This document shows positions 39,231 to 47,859 of a DNA stretch of 64,000 bases, in pieces. The stretch lies in assembly GCF_003814705.1 (NCBI RefSeq), contig NZ_RKRA01000001.1, positions 124,001-188,000 on the forward strand, written 5' to 3'. The position numbers and the translations under genes are program-made. The DNA is from Georgenia muralis (lineage in GTDB: Bacteria; Actinomycetota; Actinomycetes; Actinomycetales; Actinomycetaceae). Every line of letters begins with the position of its first letter. Position 1 is the stretch's first letter. A model generated the notes under the pieces. The model saw only the letters and a program-made list of their open reading frames with translations, had not been told where the DNA came from and searched no databases.

Positions 39231-40160
39231 TCAGGCCGCGCGGACCTCGATGAGGTTGTTCCACGGGTCGTTGAGGCGCAGGACCGCGCCGTCGTGCCGG
39301 ACGTCGACGCCGTGACCGCGCATGCGCTCGGACAGGGCCGCGACGTCCTGCGCGGTGGGCACGACGATGTCCACCGTGCCGAGGCCGAGAGCCGGCACGC
39401 GCGGCCCGGCGCCAGCACTGTTCCAGGTGTTCATGGCCATGTGGTGGTGGTAGCCGCCCGCCGCGACGAACAGCGCCTGGGTGCCGTAGGTCGTGGTCTC
39501 CTCGAAGCCGAGCATGGCGACGTAGAAGTCCCGGGCCGTGGGCACGTCGCCCACCTGCAGGTGCACGTGCCCCACGACCGCACCCGGCAGCGTCGCGGGG
39601 ACCGTCCGGTCCGTCGTGGTGATGAGGTCACGAGCCTCGTCCGTCAGGTGCTCGGCGAGGAAGCGGTTGGGGTCGAGGTAGTGGGTGGCCATCGCCACCT
39701 GCTTCACGCGGTCGCCGGTCCAGACCCACGCGTCACGAGGGCGGTCGACGTAGAGCTCGACGCCGTTGCCCTCAGGGTCCGTGAAGTAGAACGCCTCGGA
39801 CACCAGGTGGTCGCTCGACCCGGCGAAGGTGCGGGGGGCCCGGACGGCGAGCGACGCGACGACGGCCGCGAGCGACGCGTGGTCCTCGAAGAGGAACGCC
39901 GTGTGGAACAGGCCCGCGCTGCGGGGGGACCCGGGCGGCAGCGACGGGTCGTGGCGCAGCACGAGGAGCTCGACGCCGTGCCGGCCGAGCGACACCTCGT
40001 CACCCTCGGCACGCAGCACCTGGAGCAGGACGCCGTCGCGGTAGTAGGTGGTCATGAGGTCGAGGTCGCCGACGAGCAACGTGACGCTGCCCATGGCGGT
40101 GGCTGCGGGCAGGAGGTCCTCGACGGGCCGGTTTGAGATCGGCGCGACGGTCTGGCTCAT
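39231..40160 (-). CDS. VOC-family extradiol dioxygenase-like protein (CatE type)
   Basis: 309 aa with two vicinal-oxygen-chelate modules. The metal ligands are the His of GLFHTAFLFED near residue 98, the His of GHVHLQVGDV near 207 and the Glu near the C-terminus (NLIEV). It resembles CatE catechol-2,3-dioxygenases of the Bacillus type, often linked to quinone or MarR-regulated stress genes. No ring-cleavage pathway genes are nearby, so the substrate is unknown. Its promoter has a 12-bp palindrome (40210-40221). Confidence 0.85.
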   Translation of the reverse strand: MSQTVAPISNRPVEDLLPAATAMGSVTLLVGDLDLMTTYYRDGVLLQVLRAEGDEVSLGRHGVELLVLRHDPSLPPGSPRSAGLFHTAFLFEDHASLAAVVASLAVRAPRTFAGSSDHLVSEAFYFTDPEGNGVELYVDRPRDAWVWTGDRVKQVAMATHYLDPNRFLAEHLTDEARDLITTTDRTVPATLPGAVVGHVHLQVGDVPTARDFYVAMLGFEETTTYGTQALFVAAGGYHHHMAMNTWNSAGAGPRVPALGLGTVDIVVPTAQDVAALSERMRGHGVDVRHDGAVLRLNDPWNNLIEVRAA

Positions 40161-40209
40161 GGGTCTGGTCCCTCGGTCGTCGGTCGGAATGCTGTCACGG
40201 TACACGTAC

Positions 40210-40221
40210 TTGAACGTTCAA
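40210..40221 (-). promoter_or_regulatory. TTGAACGTTCAA palindrome upstream of VOC gene
   Basis: A perfect 12-bp palindrome lies 50 bp before the ATG. MarR-family operators have this size and form, but no such regulator is in the window. Operator role is inference. Confidence 0.55.
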
Positions 40222-40387
40222 CTCAATACGAGTGCCGAGTATTCCGCGTCACGCGGACGAGGCCGGGGCCGGGGCCGGGCCCGGAGCGCATGGTCGCGCC
40301 GGAGCTGACGAGTCTTGACAGCCGACCCCCCGGAGCGGACATTTGCACCTCCCGGATCCCGGGAGCAGGCCACGACGAAGAGGCCCC

Positions 40388-40870
40388 ATGTCCCCCTGCC
40401 CGCCACCACACGCCGGGCCCGAGGGCGGAGGCGGCCGACGACTGTCCCGAAGGGAGCCGCCGTACCGGCGCCGAGAGGCGCATCGCTCGGCCACCGCGCT
40501 CTTCGCTGCGCTGGTGGGCGGCGCCGTCGTCCTGGGAACGCTCCCCGTCCAGGCCGCGGGGGTCATGAAGTACAAGACGTAAGGTGCCGACCGAGGTGAG
40601 CCAGCCGAGGTTCATCACCCCGGGCTCCGACGGGAACCTCTGGTTCACCGAAGGCGGGCAGGACTTCACGCCGGGCCCCGACCCCGATGGCGCAGGCACG
40701 TTCCACAGCATCATCGGGATGATCGTGCCCACCGGCGAGATCACCGAGTTGCGGGTCGACTGCGACTGCTTCCTCGAGGACATCGAGCAGGGGCCCGACG
40801 ACATCCTGTACTTCACCACCAACGACTTCGGCGTCCTGGGACGCGGCGAACAAGATCGCCGCCCCGACGC
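40388..40870 (+). pseudogene. Virginiamycin B lyase-like beta-propeller remnant
   Basis: A plausible signal-peptide region (SATALFAALVGGAVVLGTLPVQAA) ends in a stop at 40580. The sequence resumes in another frame from 40584 with SQPRFITPGSDGNLWFTEGG and ILYFTTNDFGVLGR, which match Vgb/NHL-type propeller repeats. The frame then breaks again after 40840. Only about one and a half of the expected propeller blades remain. It abuts the tRNA terminator and the left attachment site of the element, so it decayed beside the integration site. Confidence 0.7.
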
Positions 40871-40893
40871 CGTCCTCCGCGACGGCAGCGACA

Positions 40894-40921
40894 AAGGCCC
40901 GGACCATGTGGTCCGGGCCTT
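40894..40921 (-). terminator. Former terminator of the initiator tRNA gene
   Basis: A 12-bp perfect stem (AAGGCCCGGACC) with a 4-nt loop, followed on the minus strand by TTTGT. It lies 9 bp beyond the duplicated tRNA 3' end at 40930. Before integration it would have stood just downstream of tRNA-fMet; the inserted element now separates them by 13.9 kb. Confidence 0.8.
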
Positions 40922-40929
40922 CGTCATCG

Positions 40930-40964
40930 GTAGCGGGGGCAGGATTTGAACCTGCGACCTCCGG
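40930..40964. repeat. Left attachment site (35-bp copy of tRNA-fMet 3' end)
   Basis: The 35 bp GTAGCGGGGGCAGG...ACCTCCGG are identical to 54806-54840, where they form the 3' end of the tRNA gene. This copy has no 5' half of a tRNA, so it is the attachment-site remnant at the distal end of the element. Confidence 0.93.
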
Positions 40965-41428
40965 AACGAATCGAGGGCCTCTCGGCTACCGCCGGTTGGC
41001 TCGGGAAAGAGCGGGTTCGCTTGTATTGATCAGGAAATCTCCTAGTTGGCAGCTCCGACTCTAGCCGATCGATGACGGTCTGTGACGACTCAATCTGGAG
41101 GGTAAGTGGAGGGCCATCGAGTCAACCGCGCGCCTGCTGGGCAACACACGCCGCCGGCGTCCTGCACGGACGCAGCAAATCGCCGTCGCGGGGCACAGCC
41201 GGAGAGGCCGCGGGGTCGCGGTGGCCGCGGTCTGGCGGTCATGAGCAGCATGAATGCGTCGGCCATCGTGGACCGCAGAGGCCAACCTCGCCGGCTCGTG
41301 TCAGCGATGCGTCCGCCCATCCTCCGCGCCGTCCCTCATCGACTCGCAAGCACCTTGGTCCCTGCCGGGTGCGGATGGAGACAACTCATTCCCGATAGCG
41401 TCTCCTCGAGGTCGAGAGGGGACCACCC
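40965..41428. other. Left end of element, non-coding
   Basis: 464 bp without a recognisable gene. It contains the arm-type repeat at 41095-41113 and the leader of the first cargo gene (GAGAGGGGACC ribosome site). Confidence 0.5.
41095..41113. promoter_or_regulatory. Left arm-type repeats (candidate integrase arm sites)
   Basis: CTGGAGGG and GTGGAGGG lie 11 bp apart. The same pair, GTGGAGGG twice at 11 bp, occurs at the other end (54729-54747), also preceded by TCAA. Confidence 0.65.
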
Positions 41429-41761
41429 ATGCCGCTGCGCTCCGTTCTGCTGTTCGTCATCGCCGCGCTGTTCGAGATCGGCGGCGCCTGGCTCGTCTGG
41501 CAGGGAGTACGAGAGCACAAGGGATGGGTGTGGATCGGCGCGGGAGCCATCGCCCTCGGGCTCTACGGGTTCGTCGCCACCCTCCAGCCCGACGCCAACT
41601 TCGGCCGCATCCTGGCCGCCTATGGCGGAGTGTTCGTCGCCGGCTCACTCGCATGGGGCATGCTCATCGACGGCTTCCGCCCGGACCGCTGGGACCTCAC
41701 CGGCGCGGTCCTCTGTCTCGCAGGGGTCGCCGTCATCATGTACGCCCCGCGTTCTGGCTGA
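41429..41761 (+). CDS. UPF0060 (YnfA-family) membrane protein
   Basis: 110 aa, four membrane segments, with the family start [25 protein letters not shown] and the [21 protein letters not shown] ending. YnfA proteins are SMR-like small multidrug or cation exporters. First cargo gene of the metal-resistance element; direct evidence for metal transport is lacking. Confidence 0.88.
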   Translation: MPLRSVLLFVIAALFEIGGAWLVWQGVREHKGWVWIGAGAIALGLYGFVATLQPDANFGRILAAYGGVFVAGSLAWGMLIDGFRPDRWDLTGAVLCLAGVAVIMYAPRSG

Positions 41762-41935
41762 TCCCATCATCCGCAGCTTCCCGACTCTCATCCGGGCGTT
41801 GCGGACGGCAGCCCGTCGTACGCGCGGCTTGCCCGCGGGATGCGGCCCGTGACGGCACTTTGAGCAGGGCCGGGGAAACCAGTGCTCGGTTCCGGTGGAA
41901 TGCCGTACTGACCAGGTGCTGCAAGGATCGGCCGG

Positions 41936-42694
41936 ATGGAGGGATACCTGCTTGTCCTGGCGTTGGCGGCACTGCCCGCGGCGGGGAACTTCCTCGGCGG
42001 CCTGGCCTCGGAGGCGTTCCGTGTCTCGGGCAACGGACTGGGTGTCGCCCTACACGCCGCTGCTGGGGTGGTCCTCGCCGTCGTCGGTCTCGAGCTGATG
42101 CCGGAGGCGCTGGCGTCGTCCACACCGTGGGTGCCGATCGTCGCGTTCGTCGGCGGCGGCGGGTTTTTCCTCGCTCTGGACAAGGTGATCGGCTATGTCC
42201 AGGCCAGGTTCGCCCCCGACGGACAGTCGGGTCCGTGGGCGATCTTCTCCGGGGTATCGCTCGACCTGTTCAGCGACGGCGTGATGATCGGTACTGGCAC
42301 CGTCGTCAACCCCGCGCTGGGCCTGTTGCTTGCCGCAGGCCAGGTGCCGGCCGATATCCCCGAGGGCTTCGCAGCGGTGGCGACCCTGCGCCGAGCGGGG
42401 GTCTCGCGCAGTCGGCGCCTTGCACTGGCGGCCGCCTTCGCCATCCCGATCCTGATCGGCGCCACCCTGGGGTACTTCGCCCTGCGTTCCGCGCCGGAGC
42501 TGGTCACCCTCTCCGTACTCGCACTCACGGGCGGCGCCCTGACCGCCGTGGTGATCGAAGAGATGGTCCCCGAGGCTCACACCGCGAGCAGGGAGAACGG
42601 CGAGGAAGACACTGAGGAGCCCCGGCTCAACGCCCTAGCCCTCGTCGCCGGCTTCGCGCTCTTCGCCGCCATCTCGGCCTACCTGGGCGAATAG
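41936..42694 (+). CDS. ZIP-family metal transporter
   Basis: 252 aa, about eight membrane segments. Signatures are ALHAAAGVVLAVVGLELMPEAL (TM2), FSGVSLDLFSDGVMIG (TM4), VPADIPEGFAAVATLRRAG (TM5; family HNxPEG with the first His absent here, DIPEG) and VIEEMVPEAHT. A charged loop (RENGEEDTEEP) follows. ZIP proteins move Zn2+ or Cd2+ into the cytoplasm, which is unexpected in an efflux cluster. Import, sequestration or low-selectivity export cannot be distinguished here. Confidence 0.85.
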   Translation: MEGYLLVLALAALPAAGNFLGGLASEAFRVSGNGLGVALHAAAGVVLAVVGLELMPEALASSTPWVPIVAFVGGGGFFLALDKVIGYVQARFAPDGQSGPWAIFSGVSLDLFSDGVMIGTGTVVNPALGLLLAAGQVPADIPEGFAAVATLRRAGVSRSRRLALAAAFAIPILIGATLGYFALRSAPELVTLSVLALTGGALTAVVIEEMVPEAHTASRENGEEDTEEPRLNALALVAGFALFAAISAYLGE

Positions 42695-43216
42695 CGGGGC
42701 CCGAACAGACCGCTTGGTGCACCCACGTCATGATCCCGGCAACCCGTGTGTGCGCTGACCCGCACGTCGGGTAAGTCGTGATGCCCCTGTCAGGCAATGC
42801 CGACCGAGCCTTACGCCGAACTGTCTTGGCGAAGTCGTCCGGACGCTGGCGCCCGGTTAGCAGGACGGTGATGGACCGATTGCGGGGATCGTTGCGAAAT
42901 CCGGCCACCGGAGGGGCCCGGTTCCAACACCCCTGATCGGTGTCACCGACTGCGCCGTCGTCCTCGATATCTCCGGACCGCAAGCCCGTCGTTGGTGATC
43001 CGAGCTGCCGGTGTTGGCGTGCGCGCTCGTGGTCGGTGACCTGACCGGCCGGCGGGGTTGCCCGGATTGCATGGCCGAGACGGATCTCGACGCGGTTGGA
43101 GTTGCCATCACCCCGGCGGTCACGGCGACGACGCACTCGGTAATGTCCCAACCACGATGAACCACGCCAGGGTCAGCCCCCGCCTCACCGCCGCGCGCTC
43201 ACCGTGGCCGGTCACG
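42695..43216. other. 522-bp gap in element, no gene recognised
   Basis: Lies between the converging ZIP and lspA genes. ORFs here have no family signature, and no inverted repeats of an insertion sequence were seen. It may be decayed coding DNA. Confidence 0.4.
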
Positions 43217-43711
43217 CTAGTCCTCGGCCCTGTCGCTGCCGGTGAGGCTGACCAGGACCAGCGCCGCAGCGCCGGCGGTGATGAAGACGTCGGCCAGGTT
43301 GAAGGTGGGGAACCAGCCGCTGTGCAGGTAGTCGGTCACCACCCCGTCACCGGCCCGGTCGAGCAGGTTGGCCACCGCGCCTGCCAGGATCGCCGCCAGC
43401 GCTAGCCGCACGGGCACCGTCGCGGTGCGGGTAGCCCGCCAGGCGAAGGCCGCCAGCGCGACAACGATCAACCCGGTAATGCCGAGCACGACACCGGCGG
43501 GCAGGTCGGCGCCGAGACTGAACGCCACCCCGGAGTTGAAACCCAGGCGGAGCTCGACGGGCCCCAGGTCCACCGCCTGGCCGTCGGCCAGGGCCGCGCC
43601 CGCCCATTGCTTCAGGCTGAGGTCCACCGCGGCCAGCAGCGTCACGATGGCAACCAAGGCGGCCCGCGCCCGGGTCACCCCGATCGCCTTCGTGGATTCC
43701 TGTGTGGTCAC
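43217..43711 (-). CDS. lspA: Accessory lipoprotein signal peptidase
   Basis: 164 aa, four membrane segments. The catalytic Asp residues lie in AVANLLDRAGDGVVTDYLH near residue 119 and FPTFNLADVFITAG near 140. GTG start overlaps the upstream 54-aa ORF by 4 nt (GTGA). LspA copies are known passengers of cadmium-resistance islands in Gram-positives; the housekeeping copy would be elsewhere. Its role in metal resistance is not settled. Confidence 0.92.
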   Translation of the reverse strand: MTTQESTKAIGVTRARAALVAIVTLLAAVDLSLKQWAGAALADGQAVDLGPVELRLGFNSGVAFSLGADLPAGVVLGITGLIVVALAAFAWRATRTATVPVRLALAAILAGAVANLLDRAGDGVVTDYLHSGWFPTFNLADVFITAGAAALVLVSLTGSDRAED

Positions 43712-43872
43712 GAGAACACTCCCTCATCCTTGGTGATCTCATGAACCTCGACCGCCCGGGCAGGCGACGAGAAGACCACGGTGTCATCGCCGACGACCTC
43801 GGCAAGCTGGGTGATCGTGGAGGCGGTTGCCAGCCGTCTGCGGTCGGTGAGGTGCGGGTGCGAGTGGATCAC
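43708..43872 (-). CDS. Small ORF (54 aa) between cadD and lspA
   Basis: 54 aa from GTG at 43872, with a GAAGGAG ribosome site 5 nt upstream. It overlaps lspA by 4 nt. The N-terminus is His-containing (MIHSHPHLTDRRR), followed by TITQLAEVVGDDTVVF and VEVHEITKDE. The ribosome site and translational coupling to lspA support expression. I recognise no family. His residues near the start could bind metal, which is speculation. Confidence 0.7.
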   Translation of the reverse strand: MIHSHPHLTDRRRLATASTITQLAEVVGDDTVVFSSPARAVEVHEITKDEGVFS

Positions 43873-43909
43873 GGATGCTCCTTCGAAAGCTCGCCGAGGT
43901 CGCCCTGGC

Positions 43910-44509
43910 CTACAGGCCGAAGGCGCCGCCCTCGACGAGGATGACCACGCCCAGGCCGATCAGGACGAGCGGGAACAGCACGTGCTCCCAGCGCTCCAGA
44001 ATTTCCGCGATGGGCCTGCGGGTGGCGACGAACTTCGCCAGCAGCACCAGCACGGCCACGAGGGCCAGGAACACGATGGAGTAGGCCACGATCGCGCCGG
44101 TGCCCACGGTGACGAAGACCGGGACGTAGACGCCGATGTTGTCCCCGCCGTTGGCGAAGGTGACGCCGGCGACGGTCCACACGCTGATCGCCTTGCCGGC
44201 GACCTTCTCATCGTCGTCGTCATCGACCCCGCGCCAGGCGTTCCAGGCCGCAAGCAGTCCGAGCGCCAGCGGGATGAGTCCGAAGTAGGCGATCGCCTCC
44301 TGCGGCAGGAAGGTGGCCGCGCCCAGGGCGACCAGGACCGACGCGACGAGGATGGCACCGAAGCCGAGGTACTGACCGGCGATGATCTTGCCCGTGGTGC
44401 CACGCATGCCGGCGCCGCGGGCGAAGAACAACGACAGCACGATGATGTCGTCGATGTTGGTAACCAGGAACAGGCCGATCGCCTGCAGGATCGGGGCGAG
44501 CAGGTCCAT
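43910..44509 (-). CDS. cadD: CadD-family cadmium resistance transporter
   Basis: 199 aa with about five membrane segments. CadD signatures include TNIDDIIVLSLFFARG near residue 17, GQYLGFGAILVASVL, FGLIPLALGL and TFANGGDNIGVYVPVF near 118. Acidic DDDDDE lies in the cytoplasmic loop. Transports Cd2+ out or sequesters it. It heads a cadD-54-aa ORF-lspA operon downstream of the P-type ATPase. Confidence 0.93.
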   Translation of the reverse strand: MDLLAPILQAIGLFLVTNIDDIIVLSLFFARGAGMRGTTGKIIAGQYLGFGAILVASVLVALGAATFLPQEAIAYFGLIPLALGLLAAWNAWRGVDDDDDEKVAGKAISVWTVAGVTFANGGDNIGVYVPVFVTVGTGAIVAYSIVFLALVAVLVLLAKFVATRRPIAEILERWEHVLFPLVLIGLGVVILVEGGAFGL

Positions 44510-44667
44510 GACTGCCTTTCGGTGAAGCGCCGGCGCTGGTGCCGGCACGGGTGTGCGAGGACCGGGGCACGGAAGAGGGCCGTGGTCGTGCGACCACGGC
44601 CCTACCCGGCGGGGATTCCTAGGGGACTCTTGGGGCCGGCGGGTGTGCCCGTCGGCCCCCGTGCTCG

Positions 44668-46644
44668 TCAGCTGTGGGTGGCGACGGGCACCGCGGCGGG
44701 GGACCCCGTCCGTGCGGCAATGGTGCGCAGGTCCGTGGACCGACCGGCCCGGACGCCGTTGGCGATGACGACGACCTCGGCGAGCTCGTGGACCAGGACG
44801 ACCGCGGCAAGGCCGAGGACACCGGCGAGGGCGAGCGGGATGAGCACGGCGATCAGGACCAGCGACAGGCCGACGTTCTGGAGCATGATCCGCCGGGAGC
44901 GGCGGGCATGCGCGAGGGCCTGGGGCAGCAGCCGGAGGTCGTCGCCCATCAGGGCGACATCGGCGGTCTCGATCGCGACGTCGCTGCCCATGGCGCCCAT
45001 CGCCACACCGAGGTCCGCGGTGGCCAAGGCGGGTGCATCGTTGACGCCGTCCCCGACCATCGCCGTGACGCCCCGAGCGCGGAGCGTCCCGACGAGGCGG
45101 GACTTCTCCTCCGGGCGCAGCTCGGCGTGCACGGTGGTGATGCCGGCCTCGGCGGCCAGCGCCTGGGCGGTGGCCGTGTTGTCGCCCGTCAGCATTGTCA
45201 GGGTGTAGCCCTCGCGGCCCAGGCGGGCGATGACCTCGGGGGCCTCGGGGCGCAGCTCGTCGCGCACGGCGATGGCGCCGAGCACCCGGTCGTCGACCTC
45301 CAGGAGCACGGCGGTGGCGCCGGCCTGCTGCATGGCGGTGACCTCGGCCGCCAGCCCGGCGGGTTCGATCCAGCCGGGGCGTCCCAGGCGCACCCGGCGG
45401 TCGCCGATGGTGCCGGTCAGTCCGGCGCCGGTGACGGCCTCGACGTCGGCCGCCGCCGGCACGGTGTCGGCGGCTGTGACGATGGCCCGGGCGAGGGGGT
45501 GCTCGCTGCGGGCCTCGAGCCCGGCCGCCAGCGCGACCACCTCCTCGCGGGTGGCTCCCCTGGCGGTGGCGACCTCCACGACGACCGGCCGGTTCGCTGT
45601 GAGGGTCCCGGTCTTGTCCAGGGCGATGGTGCGGACCCGGCCGAGGGTCTCCAGGGCGGCCCCGCCCTTGATGAGCACACCGAACCTGCTGGCGGCACCG
45701 ACCGCGGAGACCACCGCGACCGGGACGGAGATCGCCAGGGCGCACGGGGACGCGGCGACGAGGACCACCAGGGCCCGCTCGATCCACAACCCGGGCTCGC
45801 CCGCGAGGGAGCCGATGACGGCGATGAGGGCGGCGAGGATCATGATGCCGGGCACGAGCGGCTTGGCGACCTTGTCGGCCAGGCGCTGGGTCGCCCCCTT
45901 GCGGGACTGCTCGGCCTCGACAATGTGCACGATGCGTGCCAGGGAGTTGTTCTCCGCGGTCGTGGTGGCCTCGACCTCGAGGGCGCCGGTGCCGTTGATG
46001 GACCCGGCGTAGACCTCCGCGCCCGGGCCGGCTTCGACGGGCATGGACTCCCCGGTGATGGCCGAGACGTCCAGCGAGCTGCGCCCGGCGAGAATGGTCC
46101 CGTCGGTGGCGAGGCGCTCACCGGGCTTGACGATAATGAGGTCGCCGACGCGCAGGTCCTTGGGTGCGACGCTGACCTCGATGCCGTCGTGGCGCACGGT
46201 GGCTCGCTCGGGCACGAGGGAGAGCAGCGCGCGCAGACCCCCGCGGGTCTTGGCCAGGGAGTACTCCTCCAGGCCCTCGCTGATGGAGTACAGGAACGCC
46301 AGCATCGCGGCCTCCTGCATCTCACCGAGCAGCACCGCCCCGACCGCCGCGATGGTCATCAGGGTGCCGACCCCGATCCGGCCCTTGGCCAGGGCACGGA
46401 GCGTGCCGGGGACGAAGGTGGCCGCGCCCGCCAGCAGGGCGGCGAGGTTCAGCCCGAGCGCCCAGCCGTCCTGCCCGGTCCAGGAGAGCAGGAAGCCCGC
46501 GAGGAGCAGCACGCCCGAGAGAGCGGCCCCGCGGATGTCGTCGACGTCCCACAGCCGCTCGACGGACTCGCCAGGCCCGTCGCGGTGCTCGTCGCCGGTG
46601 TCGGTGTGCTCGTCCTCGGGATGTGCGCAGCAGGCGTCGCTCAT
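44668..46644 (-). CDS. Heavy-metal P1B-type ATPase
   Basis: 658 aa. The TGES phosphatase motif is near residue 190, DKTGT near 341 and GDGVNDAPALATADLG near 528. The metal-transport motif is ASPCALA (SPC, near 298) instead of CPC, and TM8 has HELAEVVVIANGVR. SPC is the motif of Co2+-type P1B-4 pumps, whereas CPC marks the Zn/Cd/Pb group. There is no heavy-metal-associated domain; the N-terminus has CCAHPEDEHTDTGDEH, rich in Cys, His and acids. Gene is coupled (ATGA) to the CmtR-like sensor, so export of Cd2+/Pb2+ or Co2+ is likely. Confidence 0.93.
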   Translation of the reverse strand: MSDACCAHPEDEHTDTGDEHRDGPGESVERLWDVDDIRGAALSGVLLLAGFLLSWTGQDGWALGLNLAALLAGAATFVPGTLRALAKGRIGVGTLMTIAAVGAVLLGEMQEAAMLAFLYSISEGLEEYSLAKTRGGLRALLSLVPERATVRHDGIEVSVAPKDLRVGDLIIVKPGERLATDGTILAGRSSLDVSAITGESMPVEAGPGAEVYAGSINGTGALEVEATTTAENNSLARIVHIVEAEQSRKGATQRLADKVAKPLVPGIMILAALIAVIGSLAGEPGLWIERALVVLVAASPCALAISVPVAVVSAVGAASRFGVLIKGGAALETLGRVRTIALDKTGTLTANRPVVVEVATARGATREEVVALAAGLEARSEHPLARAIVTAADTVPAAADVEAVTGAGLTGTIGDRRVRLGRPGWIEPAGLAAEVTAMQQAGATAVLLEVDDRVLGAIAVRDELRPEAPEVIARLGREGYTLTMLTGDNTATAQALAAEAGITTVHAELRPEEKSRLVGTLRARGVTAMVGDGVNDAPALATADLGVAMGAMGSDVAIETADVALMGDDLRLLPQALAHARRSRRIMLQNVGLSLVLIAVLIPLALAGVLGLAAVVLVHELAEVVVIANGVRAGRSTDLRTIAARTGSPAAVPVATHS

Positions 46645-47075
46645 CGGGCGGTCTCCAGGTTCTGGTGCGGCTGCAGGTGCTCGGCATCCGGCGTGGTGGT
46701 GGCCCCGATGCCGTAGTTGGGGCACAGCTCGACGGCGTACCCGGTGGAGGCCAGCAGCTGCTCCGCCGTCGCAAGGACCGCAAGCAGCTCCGGGGCGGTG
46801 GTCAGGGTGAACATCGACGCCCGTCCCTCCGGGCGGGAGGTCACCAGACCGCAGTCGCGCAGGCACGCCAGGTGCGCGCTCACCGTCGACTGGGCCAGAC
46901 CCAGGTGCTCGGTCAGGTCCCGCACCCGGTGCTCCCCCATCGTCAGGTGCTGCAGGATCGCCAACCGGGCCGGGTCGGACAACCCGTGGAACAACGCCGC
47001 CGCCGGTGCGAGAACGGCGGGGTCGACCACACCTCGCTCGCCGCTGAAATCGGAGTTTGCTGCTTGCATCGTCAT
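46641..47075 (-). CDS. cmtR: ArsR-family metal sensor, CmtR type
   Basis: 144 aa. Winged helix at residues 28-85 (LFHGLSDPARLAILQHL; LTEHLGLAQSTVSAHLACLRDCGLV). The HLACLRDCGLV segment matches the CmtR pair of cysteines (Cys57 and Cys61 in M. tuberculosis CmtR), and a third Cys lies in VELCPNYG near the C-terminus. CmtR senses Cd2+/Pb2+ and represses its neighbouring P1B ATPase. Its mRNA looks leaderless: the -10 TAGTAT ends 6 bp from the ATG. Confidence 0.9.
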   Translation of the reverse strand: MTMQAANSDFSGERGVVDPAVLAPAAALFHGLSDPARLAILQHLTMGEHRVRDLTEHLGLAQSTVSAHLACLRDCGLVTSRPEGRASMFTLTTAPELLAVLATAEQLLASTGYAVELCPNYGIGATTTPDAEHLQPHQNLETAR

Positions 47076-47081
47076 AGAGCG

Positions 47082-47110
47082 ATACTAGGCGGTGCCCGGT
47101 CGTGGATCAA
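47082..47110 (-). promoter_or_regulatory. Promoter of the metal-sensor/ATPase operon
   Basis: The minus strand has -35 TTGATC (47105-47110), a 17-bp spacer and -10 TAGTAT (47082-47087), followed 6 bp later by the ATG. An imperfect inverted repeat overlaps the -10 (ATAGAGCGATACTA). It probably contains the repressor operator. Confidence 0.7.
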
Positions 47111-47151
47111 CCTCGACCGTGGGCCGCGGAGCCGCGAAGGGATGGCGCAGG

Positions 47152-47793
47152 ATGATGTCGACGGGTGTGGCCGCGTGGCTGGCCCTGGGCCTGTACGGCG
47201 CCGGTCTCGTGGCGGCGTTCGTGAATCGGTCGTGGGTGCATCGCCGCCGGACCGGTTCGAGCGGGTTCCGAGGGATCTCCGGCCCGATCGGGTCGCTCGA
47301 GTGGTGGGGCGGCGTCCTTTTCGCCGCGGCGCTGGTGCTTGGCTCACTGGGTCCTGCCCTGGCCCTGTCGGGCACCGTCGAGGTGTTCGCGTGGACGCCG
47401 GGATGGCTCAGCTGGGTAGGTCTGCTCGCAGTGGCCGCCGCCATGGTCGGTGTGCTGATCGCTCAGGGAGGAATGGGCAGCTCCTGGCGTATCGGCGTCG
47501 ACGCGAGCGAGCGCACCGACCTGGTGACCTCCGGGCCCTTCGCCAAGATTCGCAACCCCGTCTTCTCCGCGATGGTCACGGCCCTGCTGGGCATGATGTT
47601 GATGGTTCCCGGTGTCGTGACCATGGCCGCCCTGCTCGCCCTGGTGGTCGCGGTCGAGCTGCAGGTTCGCTTCGTCGAGGAGCCGTACCTGGTGCGGGTG
47701 CACGGGAAGGCATACCTTACCTACGCCCGGACCGCAGGACGCTTCGTACCTGGCGTCGGACGGCTGGCCGGCGTCGTTGAGCCGGATCGCTGA
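47152..47793 (+). CDS. Isoprenylcysteine carboxyl methyltransferase-like membrane protein
   Basis: 213 aa with about five membrane segments. The ICMT/PEMT signature is visible in the C-terminal half: GPFAKIRNPVFSAMVTALLG near residue 135, then EEPYLVRVHGKAYLTYARTAGRFVPG near 182. These enzymes methylate carboxyl or amino groups using SAM. Two adjacent ATGs at 47152 were chosen; a longer frame from 47092 is possible. It is divergent from the metal sensor gene. Function in the element unknown. Confidence 0.8.
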   Translation: MMSTGVAAWLALGLYGAGLVAAFVNRSWVHRRRTGSSGFRGISGPIGSLEWWGGVLFAAALVLGSLGPALALSGTVEVFAWTPGWLSWVGLLAVAAAMVGVLIAQGGMGSSWRIGVDASERTDLVTSGPFAKIRNPVFSAMVTALLGMMLMVPGVVTMAALLALVVAVELQVRFVEEPYLVRVHGKAYLTYARTAGRFVPGVGRLAGVVEPDR

Positions 47794-47859
47794 GCGTGCA
47801 GCGGCACGACCTGCTCTCGATCACGGCCCGTGCGCCGCGCCCAGGACGTCACGCCCGGG

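Noticed and set aside
42627-43151. Possible transposase remnant on the minus strand between ZIP and lspA
   Set aside because: No DDE motif, no terminal inverted repeats and no target duplication could be seen; the frame overlaps the end of the ZIP gene.
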